5,361 nt of DNA from CAUZEB01 sp963578655 (GTDB taxonomy: Bacteria > Chloroflexota > Dehalococcoidia > Lucifugimonadales > CAUZEB01), in assembly GCA_963578655.1 (NCBI GenBank), contig CAUZEB010000133.1, positions 1 through 5,361 on the forward strand, read 5' to 3'. A program made the translations under genes and the position numbers. Under the pieces are notes generated by a model. It was not told the DNA's origin, did no database searches, and saw only the letters and a program-made list of their open reading frames with translations. Positions 1 to 5,225 of this stretch are shown one piece after another. Position 1 is the stretch's first letter; every line of letters starts with the position of its first letter.

Positions 1-680
1 CCCCCAACGGTGGAGCTGCAGTAGATTACTATGGTGTGATGTACCACGGCACAGCTACTACTCACATCGATGCCCTATGTCACGTGTGGGATGAAAATGG
101 TATGTGGGATGGACGAGATCCGTCAGAAACCATCACCTTTTCGGGAGCTAAATATGGCAGCATAGACGCCTGGCATGAAGGAATAATGACACGGGGAGTC
201 TTACTGGACGTGCCAGAATATCGTAATAAACCCTACGTGACACTGGATGAACCTGTCCATGGATGGGAACTTGAGCAAATTGTTGAACAACAGGGACTCA
301 AATTAGAATCTGGGGATGCGGTTTTTGTGTATAGTGGACGCGAAGCTTATGCTAGAAGTAATGATGGAATATGGTCTGACCGTATTAATAATGGCGCACG
401 CCCCGGACTGCACGCATCCTGCCTACCTTTCATAAGAGATAACGACGTATCTATCCTAGGCTGGGACATGATGGATGCCGCTCCCAACGAATATGACATC
501 CCATGGACGATGCATGGCGTTATCTTCGCGTATGGCGTAGCTCTCCTTGATAACTCTTTGCTGGAGCCACTATCTAAAGCCTGTCAGCAAGAAAAACGAT
601 ATGAATTCATGATCACTGTTAACCCGCTCAATGTGATTGGCGGTACAGGGTCTCCAGTCAACCCAATCGCCACATTCTAA
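1..680 (+). CDS. Cyclase-family metal-dependent hydrolase (kynurenine formamidase-like), 5' end missing
   Basis: This is the C-terminal 225 residues of a cyclase-family protein (PF04199). The family includes kynurenine formamidase and isatin hydrolase, metal enzymes that hydrolyse amides or lactams. The reading frame is open from base 3 to the left edge, so the GTG at 36 is not the real start; the codons before it read PNGGAAVDYYG and fit the family. The metal-binding signature is visible at visible residues 15-27 (HGTATTHIDALCH), with His21, Asp23 and His27 as likely ligands. Further family marks are GLHASCLP, a late MHGV histidine, LLDN, and the C-terminal GGTGSPVNPIATF. The C-terminus is complete and the stop is TAA at 678-680. 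The substrate cannot be told from the sequence. It converges on the aminotransferase, with a 112-base gap. The family call is firm; kynurenine formamidase itself is not claimed. Confidence 0.9.
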   Translation, partial: PNGGAAVDYYGVMYHGTATTHIDALCHVWDENGMWDGRDPSETITFSGAKYGSIDAWHEGIMTRGVLLDVPEYRNKPYVTLDEPVHGWELEQIVEQQGLKLESGDAVFVYSGREAYARSNDGIWSDRINNGARPGLHASCLPFIRDNDVSILGWDMMDAAPNEYDIPWTMHGVIFAYGVALLDNSLLEPLSKACQQEKRYEFMITVNPLNVIGGTGSPVNPIATF

Positions 681-792
681 GCGACACACACACCTTTTGA
701 TACGATGGTCGGTCGCTGCAGATATCTGAAGATATACAATAATGTACAACCTAAAACATATCGTTTAAAGACTAAATCCTTAGGGGTTTATC

Positions 793-2076
793 TCAAATAG
801 CTCCCTCATCTCGCAGATTTATTAGTGCAGTTCTGTATTTTTCGAGTGTTGTCTCGATATCTTGTTTAGTATGAGTAGCAGACAAAATAAGGCTCAATGG
901 ATTAGCCCATAGTCCTTCATTTATAAAAGCCCGATGCAGATGCTCTATGACATGTTTATCGTAGCCCTTAACAGATTTATTAGGGTCTGGACCATAGGTT
1001 AAGTCACAATCCTCATCTGAGCCCAATTGAACTTGTACTATAGACGATACCCCGTATGCTGTTCCAGGAATTTCAAGTTTAGTGAATATTTCGTTCAGAC
1101 CTTCCTTCAATTGAGACGCTCTTGCATCAGCTGTCTCACCTATATTTTCATTCATTATAATTTCAAGTGCTGACGAACCCGCCGCGGCTGAGATAGGGTT
1201 CGCATTAAACGTCCCTGGATGGGATATTTTATTTGAAGCTATAGTATCGATGATCTCCGCCTTGCCTGCCACACATCCTCCCGGAAGTCCACCAGCAAGG
1301 ATCTTAGCCATAGTTGTCATGTCCGGTTCTACGCCATAAAGCCCTTGGCATCCACCTCTGGACCATCGGAATCCACTAACTACTTCATCAAAGATTAGAA
1401 TTGTCCCTGTATTCAGAGTCAGTTCTCTAAGTTGTTTGATGAAGGTAGGATCTATGACCTGATTACCCTGGAATATCACTGCTGCTATACCGCCTCCGCT
1501 CAAGGCTTCTTCGACTTCTGCAATGTCATAAGGTAAAACCACCATTGTCTCTCTAGTTGAACGAGTAATTCCATTTTGTTCATTATCCCCATCTGCTCCA
1601 ACGAAAGGCCCATCCGCCCAACCATGAAAAGCGTTTTTGAACTTAACTACCTTGGTATTACTGGAATGAGTTCGAGCCATACGAAAAGCCATCATGACGG
1701 CTTCTGTACCTGAATTCACGAAACGAACTTTATCGGCCGATGGCACTAGTTTAGTAACTAGATCACCCCATTTTACTTCTAGTTCAGTCGAAGCACTTAA
1801 ATGAGTCCCTTTTGCCACCTGCTCGGAAACAGCTTTAACGATAGCCGGATGAGCCTGACCAAGAATCATTGAACCATGTCCCGTTTTGTAATCGATATAT
1901 TCGTTGCCGTCGATATCCCATTTACGAGGCCCTAGTCCGCGGTCCATATATACACGAAACGGCCCAATCTTACGAGAATCATGAGTCACACCATCGGGGA
2001 ATAGTTCTTCGCTCTTTTCTGAAAGTACAGCAGATTTTTGATGAAGTTCATAAAAACGCTCGTTTATATTAGACAT
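793..2076 (-). CDS. Class III PLP-dependent aminotransferase, glutamate-1-semialdehyde aminomutase-like
   Basis: A 427-residue fold-type I PLP enzyme of the class III aminotransferase group, closest in style to glutamate-1-semialdehyde 2,1-aminomutase (HemL) and similar in length. Landmarks, numbered from the chosen start: DGNEYIDY 56-63, VNSGTEA 120-126 (phosphate binding), FHGW 150-153, FDEVVSGFR 229-237 with Asp230 for the PLP ring nitrogen, MAKILAGGLPGG 256-267 with Lys258 as the Schiff-base lysine, and GTFNANP 288-294. I chose the ATG at 2076 because an AGGAGGAG ribosome site lies at 2082-2089. A longer frame from GTG 2106 would translate that site. The usual (V/I)EP motif in the middle is replaced by a shorter IFQGNQ segment near residue 203, so true HemL function is doubtful. 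It is transcribed divergently from the CMD-family gene. The substrate is unknown; a general aminotransferase or aminomutase on a glutamate-like compound is possible. Confidence 0.9.
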   Translation of the reverse strand: MSNINERFYELHQKSAVLSEKSEELFPDGVTHDSRKIGPFRVYMDRGLGPRKWDIDGNEYIDYKTGHGSMILGQAHPAIVKAVSEQVAKGTHLSASTELEVKWGDLVTKLVPSADKVRFVNSGTEAVMMAFRMARTHSSNTKVVKFKNAFHGWADGPFVGADGDNEQNGITRSTRETMVVLPYDIAEVEEALSGGGIAAVIFQGNQVIDPTFIKQLRELTLNTGTILIFDEVVSGFRWSRGGCQGLYGVEPDMTTMAKILAGGLPGGCVAGKAEIIDTIASNKISHPGTFNANPISAAAGSSALEIIMNENIGETADARASQLKEGLNEIFTKLEIPGTAYGVSSIVQVQLGSDEDCDLTYGPDPNKSVKGYDKHVIEHLHRAFINEGLWANPLSLILSATHTKQDIETTLEKYRTALINLRDEGAI

Positions 2077-2081
2077 TGACA

Positions 2082-2089
2082 CTCCTCCT
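2082..2089 (-). promoter_or_regulatory. Strong ribosome binding site of the aminotransferase gene
   Basis: On the minus strand the bases read AGGAGGAG, five bases before the ATG at 2076. The core GGAGG is seven bases from that ATG. This decides the start in favour of MSNINERF and against the upstream GTG at 2106. Confidence 0.8.
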
Positions 2090-2121
2090 ACAAAGATCAT
2101 GAGCACCGTAATATTTCTGGA

Positions 2122-2130
2122 ATTATAACA
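2122..2130 (-). promoter_or_regulatory. Putative extended -10 promoter of the aminotransferase gene
   Basis: Read on the minus strand this is TGTTATAAT, a perfect TATAAT preceded by the TGn extension. The position 17 bases upstream has no convincing -35 hexamer, which an extended -10 can tolerate. It would give a leader of roughly 40 bases before the ATG at 2076. One arm of the inverted repeat at 2131-2138 directly abuts it. Prediction by motif only. Confidence 0.4.
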
Positions 2131-2176
2131 CCCTAACTCATCTTATAATATTCCTTTTTGATGTATACAGTTAGGG
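2131..2176. repeat. 8-bp perfect inverted repeat between divergent genes (candidate operator)
   Basis: CCCTAACT at 2131-2138 and AGTTAGGG at 2169-2176 are exact reverse complements, separated by 30 AT-rich bases. Each arm reads AGTTAGGG outward, towards the gene it faces. The left arm touches the -10 of the minus-strand promoter; the right arm lies about 20 bases before the candidate plus-strand -10. The arrangement suits a regulator acting on both divergent genes. No regulator gene is in the window, so the role is inference. Confidence 0.35.
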
Positions 2177-2193
2177 CTAGGATAAGCTGTCGA

Positions 2194-2202
2194 TGTCATA
2201 AT
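2194..2202 (+). promoter_or_regulatory. Putative extended -10 promoter of the CMD-family gene
   Basis: TGTCATAAT is an extended -10 with five of six matches to TATAAT, closely resembling its minus-strand counterpart TGTTATAAT. There is no good -35. Transcription would begin around 2209 and leave a leader of about 45 bases before the ATG at 2255. Such motifs arise by chance in AT-rich spacers, so confidence is low. Confidence 0.3.
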
Positions 2203-2241
2203 TAAATTACACAATACCTTGGGGGTAGTATTTCAATCCGC

Positions 2242-2246
2242 AGGAG
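2242..2246 (+). promoter_or_regulatory. Ribosome binding site pointing to ATG 2255
   Basis: AGGAG lies eight bases before ATG 2255, a normal spacing. It is better than anything ahead of the in-frame ATG at 2323. It therefore supports the idea that translation of the CMD-family gene was meant to begin at 2255. Confidence 0.6.
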
Positions 2247-2254
2247 TAGCTAGA

Positions 2255-2628
2255 ATGGCAAAAAAGATGAGATAAGGGACTATCTTACTGAGGCACAAAA
2301 AAAGCGAGGGTATACTCTAGAAATGCACAAGATCATGGCCAATGCAGATATAGAATGGGCCAAGGATTACGATCAATTCATAGAAGCCTGTTACACTAAT
2401 CCTCGATCGATCGATCGCAAGACTAAAGAGTTGCTGCAAATAGTTGTGGAAACAGCGCTCCGTGCTGAAGTAGCCCAAATCCAGGCTCATATGCGCGTAG
2501 CCTTATGCGAAGGAGCCTCGCCTCAAGAAATACTTGAGGCACTTCAAACAGTGACACCACCTATGGGCGTACTTGCTTTCCGCCATGGACTAGAAGCATG
2601 GGTCGCTGAAACCGGCTTCAAGTACTAA
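2255..2628 (+). CDS. Carboxymuconolactone decarboxylase (CMD)-family protein, apparent N-terminal frameshift
   Basis: A small all-helical protein of the CMD/AhpD-like family (PF02627). The continuous part, from ATG 2323 to TAA 2626, gives 101 residues. The family core is DRKTKELLQIVVETALRA, then AHMRVALCEGASPQEILEAL, with the conserved histidine of AHMRVAL. The CxxC peroxidatic pair of true AhpD is absent, so alkylhydroperoxidase activity is unlikely. Upstream of 2323 the same frame has no stop back to 2251 and reads DEIRDYLTEAQKKRGYTLE from 2266, which looks like a genuine family N-terminus. That stretch contains no ATG, GTG or TTG. The only well-placed start is ATG 2255 with AGGAG at 2242-2246, and it lies in another frame that stops at 2273. 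Joining the frames at the A6G run gives a 124-residue protein. An internal start at 2323, with weak GAGGG at 2306-2310, would lose 23 residues. Substrate unknown. Confidence 0.85.
2260..2266 (+). other. A_AAA_AAG heptamer at the frame break (slippery site or one-base deletion)
   Basis: From ATG 2255 the zero frame reads ATG GCA AAA AAG ATG AGA TAA and ends after six codons. A -1 slip on A AAA AAG, the heptamer used by E. coli dnaX, enters the GAT GAG ATA frame that encodes the rest of the protein. One extra A in the run would give the same protein without slippage. Loss of one A from GCA AAA AAA GAT automatically creates this heptamer, so its presence alone does not prove programmed frameshifting. 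No convincing downstream stimulatory hairpin was seen. Confidence 0.55.
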
Positions 2629-2714
2629 GACACACTAAATTAACTTGATGTTCGTCTAATAAATACGAGGTCTTAATTTTACTTCTTAATTAAGTAGGCA
2701 GAAACATAACGCAC

Positions 2715-2743
2715 TTGACTAGAATCTTCTCTCATAATATTCT
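2715..2743 (+). promoter_or_regulatory. Putative promoter of the D-glutamate cyclase gene pair
   Basis: TTGACT at 2715-2720 (five of six matches to the -35 consensus) is followed after 17 bases by TATTCT at 2738-2743 (four of six). A closer CATAAT at 2733 has only a 12-base spacer and is less likely. Transcription would start near 2750, about 40 bases before the DUF1445 start. This gives the pair its own promoter despite the same-strand CMD-family gene upstream. Confidence 0.4.
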
Positions 2744-2788
2744 AGGTCCGCAGTTAAGTATTAGTCTTATATCCAAATGGGGTGTTGC

Positions 2789-3583
2789 ATGCAAATATCG
2801 ACTTTACCCGAGTCACCTTCAGAATTAAGGAGTTTAATAAGAAGAGACGAATTGGTCAAAACGACTAGTGGTATGGCACCTGGGCGTGTTCAGACTAACC
2901 TCGCCGTATTGCCAAAAAGTCTAGCCTTCGACTTTCTTCTATTCTGTCAGCGAAACCCAAAACCTTGCCCGTTACTCGAAGTGCTTGAGCCAGGCAACGT
3001 AAGTCCGGAGCAAATGGCCCTAGGCGCTGACCTCAGAACGGACATCCCTAAATATCGTGTCTATCAAGATGGAGTAATTATAGCTGAAGTAGGCGACGTC
3101 ACTGAATTTTGGCGGGACGATTTAGTATCATTTTTATTAGGCTGTAGCTTCTCCTTCGAAACAGCGATGGTGAGAGCAGGAATGCCTTTACGCCATATAG
3201 AGCAAGACACTACAGTCCCGATGTACGTCACTAATATCGAAACAAATCCAGCTGGGGTTTTCTCCGGGCCAACAGTGGTTTCAATGCGCCCTATACCAAG
3301 GCCAAAAATCATGAGGGCCGTGCAAGTAACCTCACGGTTTCCTGCCACTCACGGTTCGCCATTACATATTGGAAACCCTGAGGTTATCGGGATAACGGAT
3401 ATTTCTAAACCCGACTTCGGAGAGCCAACGGAAATAAGGGACGGCGAAGTTCCGGTATTCTGGGCCTGTGGAGTTACTCCCCAAGCGGTCGCTATGAAGT
3501 CCAAACCACCATTTATGATTACCCACGCACCTGGGTACATGTTTATCACAGACAAGATGGATGAAGATCTAGCCATTTTTTAG
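2789..3583 (+). CDS. DUF1445/YcsI-type protein, D-glutamate cyclase N-terminal-half homologue
   Basis: A 264-residue member of the DUF1445 (UPF0317, YcsI, 'putative hydro-lyase') family at full length. Conserved blocks in order: APGRVQTNL 30-38, DFLLFCQRNPKPCPLLEV 48-65, DLRTDIPKYRVY 81-92, FLLGCSFSFE 115-124, RPIP 167-170, HGSPLHIG 188-195, GEVPVFWACGVTPQ 219-232 and ITHAPGYMFITD 244-255. The human relative DGLUCY carries this domain ahead of a DUF4392 domain and is reported to convert D-glutamate to 5-oxo-D-proline. In Bacillus subtilis, ycsI lies beside the 5-oxoprolinase genes. Here the next gene, 80 bases downstream, is a DUF4392 protein. ATG 2789 is preferred because GGGGTG precedes it by four bases. 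ATG 2777, adding MGCC, lacks a ribosome site but cannot be excluded. It appears soluble and cytoplasmic, with no signal peptide. Biochemical activity without its partner is uncertain. Confidence 0.9.
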   Translation: MQISTLPESPSELRSLIRRDELVKTTSGMAPGRVQTNLAVLPKSLAFDFLLFCQRNPKPCPLLEVLEPGNVSPEQMALGADLRTDIPKYRVYQDGVIIAEVGDVTEFWRDDLVSFLLGCSFSFETAMVRAGMPLRHIEQDTTVPMYVTNIETNPAGVFSGPTVVSMRPIPRPKIMRAVQVTSRFPATHGSPLHIGNPEVIGITDISKPDFGEPTEIRDGEVPVFWACGVTPQAVAMKSKPPFMITHAPGYMFITDKMDEDLAIF

Positions 3584-3652
3584 TTTCTTGTACCCTAATA
3601 ATATAATTATTCCCAAATCATCTGAACAGATTATTTCAGTTAAAGATTCAGC

Positions 3653-3657
3653 GGGAG
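3653..3657 (+). promoter_or_regulatory. Ribosome binding site of the DUF4392 gene
   Basis: GGGAG ends six bases before ATG 3664, a normal spacing. It supports that start and independent translation of this gene rather than a readthrough fusion with the DUF1445 gene. Confidence 0.6.
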
Positions 3658-3663
3658 ATTGCT

Positions 3664-4524
3664 ATGACCATAGAGGATATCATTCTGGACAGAGATCGCA
3701 GGGGCATTTCGGAACTACGACCATTCCTGCCGCCGGATTTCTGTGACCAGGCTGCTAATCTTGTTATTAGCAATCCGGGGACTGTACTCATAACAACAGG
3801 GTTTTATATTTTAGCCTCCAAAGCACCTGAAACGGATGGACCACCAGGAGCGATAATGTTAGAAAAAGCTTTAACCGCTCTCGGATTCAAGGTCGTACAT
3901 GTGTCGGACAAATATACAACCAAATTGCTGGAAGAAACCTCAAGTCCAGGAAGCAAAGTAATAGAATTCCCTATTATAAACAGTAAGTCTAGTAAGGATT
4001 TTGCGCGGGGTCTGTTGGAGGAATTCGATCCATCTGTAATCATATCCATTGAGAGATGTGGCCTAACCGACGATGGCTACTTCAGAAATATGCGTGGAAT
4101 AGACATGACTGAATTCAACGCAAAGACCGACTACCTTTTTACTCAACATTCAAAAACTATCGGGATAGGGGATGGAGGTAACGAAATTGGTATGGGTAAT
4201 CTATCGTCAGAGGTTTCCAATATCGCCACACTGGTCAACGCTCCATGCACTACTACTGTTAACAAGCTTGTCATCAGTAGTATCTCCAATTGGGGAGGAT
4301 ATGGATTGATTGCCTCATTGTCTAAACTAAAAGGCTTAAATCTCCTTCCAACGATTGAAGAGGAACAGTCACTCCTAAAACGAATGGTTTGCTTAGGCGC
4401 CGTGGATGGCACAACCTCCAAGAATGAAAACACAGTCGACGGGTTTACAATGGAAGAACACAGTGTAGCTCTAACCGAGCTACACAGCTATCTGGATTCT
4501 ATAGGCGTACCTGAGAACTTATAG
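3664..4524 (+). CDS. DUF4392 protein, D-glutamate cyclase C-terminal-half homologue
   Basis: A 286-residue protein of the DUF4392 (PF14336, D-glutamate cyclase C-terminal) family. Visible blocks: TTGFYI 44-49 with ETDGPPGA 56-63, SIERCG 128-133 with DGYF and NMRGID 142-147, a glycine-rich GIGDGGNEIGMGN 167-179 that is the family hallmark, NWGGYG 209-214, and DGTTSKNENTVDGF 248-261. Length fits a stand-alone domain. The ATG at 3664 has GGGAG six bases upstream (3653-3657). It follows the DUF1445 gene by 80 bases on the same strand. Together they match the domain order of human DGLUCY, so they likely form one enzyme or complex making or consuming 5-oxo-D-proline. The family and pairing are well supported. 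Reaction and direction are inferred from the animal enzyme. No transmembrane segment or signal peptide is evident. Confidence 0.9.
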   Translation: MTIEDIILDRDRRGISELRPFLPPDFCDQAANLVISNPGTVLITTGFYILASKAPETDGPPGAIMLEKALTALGFKVVHVSDKYTTKLLEETSSPGSKVIEFPIINSKSSKDFARGLLEEFDPSVIISIERCGLTDDGYFRNMRGIDMTEFNAKTDYLFTQHSKTIGIGDGGNEIGMGNLSSEVSNIATLVNAPCTTTVNKLVISSISNWGGYGLIASLSKLKGLNLLPTIEEEQSLLKRMVCLGAVDGTTSKNENTVDGFTMEEHSVALTELHSYLDSIGVPENL

Positions 4525-4585
4525 GCGAGCATCGACTTCTCAAGATTCTAGAACGTGACTTTAAATAACCCGAGTGATTTTATTC

Positions 4586-5179
4586 TTAACCAGTTGGTAT
4601 TTTATTATTGCCATTTTCTAAGACCTTATCATCAACTCCGGACCTTAGGGCATCTATTCCCCTACGAACTTGACCCAATGACTCAGAAAGTTGCTCTTCT
4701 AAATTAAAAAGAACCTCTCTCGAATACTGATCAGCTCCATCCCTTCGAGTCATCGCTGAAGTTTCTGCATCATTGATAATACGATAAGCCTTCCTCTGAG
4801 CATCTTTTATTATGCTCTGGGCTTCGCTCATTGCTTCCTCTTTTAATTCCTCACCTTCTGCCGTAGCCGCTTTCAATATTTCAGACTCGCCGACCTTAAC
4901 CTCTCTCTCGACTTTGGCAGCCAATGTCATCTCTGACACTTCTCTTTCTGATACGGATTTTATTCTCTGTGCTTCCATATGAGCAAGGCTCAATATACTT
5001 TCTTTTTGCCTAAGGATTTCATCGGATTCTTGAATTGACTTTGGCATATTCCTTTCAAATTCATCGCTTATATTGGTAAGCTCATCGATATCCACCATCA
5101 CCTTTTTTCTTAACCCAGGCACTTTCGAACCAGAACTGGCTATCAGCCTCAATTCTCGGATAATTTCTTCAGTATTAAT
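4586..5179 (-). CDS. Coiled-coil protein of unknown function downstream of coaD, probable AUU start
   Basis: A 197-residue soluble protein if translation begins at the ATT at 5179. A short N-terminal region (residues 1-45, with GSKVPGLRKKVMVDIDEL) is followed by a long charged helix, about 46-150, rich in Glu, Lys, Ala and Arg and typical of a coiled coil. A C-terminal helix, GADQYSREVLFNLEEQL onward, ends near residue 180, then a polar tail. From memory this matches an uncharacterised Chloroflexota family with the pattern GxxVPxxxKVxVDEDE. The long helix can resemble ATP synthase subunit b or DivIVA, but there is no transmembrane segment, so AtpF is unlikely. The first conventional start is TTG 5152, with a poor ribosome site. 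Upstream, AAGGAGGT sits ideally for ATT 5179, and the nine extra residues (NTEEIIREL after initiator Met, or ending there) fit the family. It follows coaD by 46 bases, so the two are likely cotranscribed. A scaffolding or cell-envelope role is only a guess. Confidence 0.75.
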   Translation of the reverse strand: MNTEEIIRELRLIASSGSKVPGLRKKVMVDIDELTNISDEFERNMPKSIQESDEILRQKESILSLAHMEAQRIKSVSEREVSEMTLAAKVEREVKVGESEILKAATAEGEELKEEAMSEAQSIIKDAQRKAYRIINDAETSAMTRRDGADQYSREVLFNLEEQLSESLGQVRRGIDALRSGVDDKVLENGNNKIPTG

Positions 5180-5185
5180 GTTACT

Positions 5186-5193
5186 ACCTCCTT
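5186..5193 (-). promoter_or_regulatory. Strong ribosome binding site that selects an ATT start
   Basis: On the minus strand the bases read AAGGAGGT, a near-perfect match to the 16S rRNA tail. The GGAGG core (5187-5191) ends seven bases before the ATT at 5179-5177. No ATG, GTG or TTG lies at a usable distance: the nearest in-frame candidate, TTG 5152, is more than 30 bases away. The in-frame TAA just upstream overlaps this site and rules out an earlier start. Confidence 0.7.
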
Positions 5194-5225
5194 ACTTACT
5201 TCGTGAATTATTTGATCAAAGTTAT

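Noticed and set aside
36..38. GTG as start of the cyclase-family gene
   Set aside because: The frame is open to the left edge and the upstream codons fit the family. A start here would remove most of the N-terminal domain just before the metal-binding motif.
719..735. Palindrome CAGATATCTG and the overlapping small hairpin ATATC-TGAA-GATAT
   Set aside because: Only five base pairs in an AT-rich spacer, with no T-run and no partner copy in the window.
773..790. Hairpin with stem TAAATCC and GGGTTTA and loop TTAG, between the convergent cyclase and aminotransferase genes
   Set aside because: As plus-strand RNA it needs a U-G pair and has no U-tract after it. As minus-strand RNA the same position is an A-C mismatch. 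It is not convincing as a terminator for either gene.
1869..2072. 67-codon plus-strand frame opposite the aminotransferase
   Set aside because: It lies wholly inside the clearly coding minus-strand aminotransferase and resembles no protein. The same applies to the minus-strand frames at 3064-3576, 3804-4049 and 4143-4433, and to the plus-strand frame at 5073-5318.
2077..2106. Longer aminotransferase reading frame from GTG 2106
   Set aside because: The ten extra codons include the Shine-Dalgarno sequence itself, which is correctly spaced for the ATG at 2076.
2404..2417. Run of three GATC units inside the CMD-family gene
   Set aside because: It encodes the ordinary family residues RSIDR in frame. 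Too short to be a regulatory or repeat element.
3616..3635. Imperfect hairpin between the DUF1445 and DUF4392 genes (AATCATCT, loop GAAC, AGATTATT)
   Set aside because: AT-rich, contains a mismatch and has no poly-U tail. It may be chance and does not argue against cotranscription of the pair.
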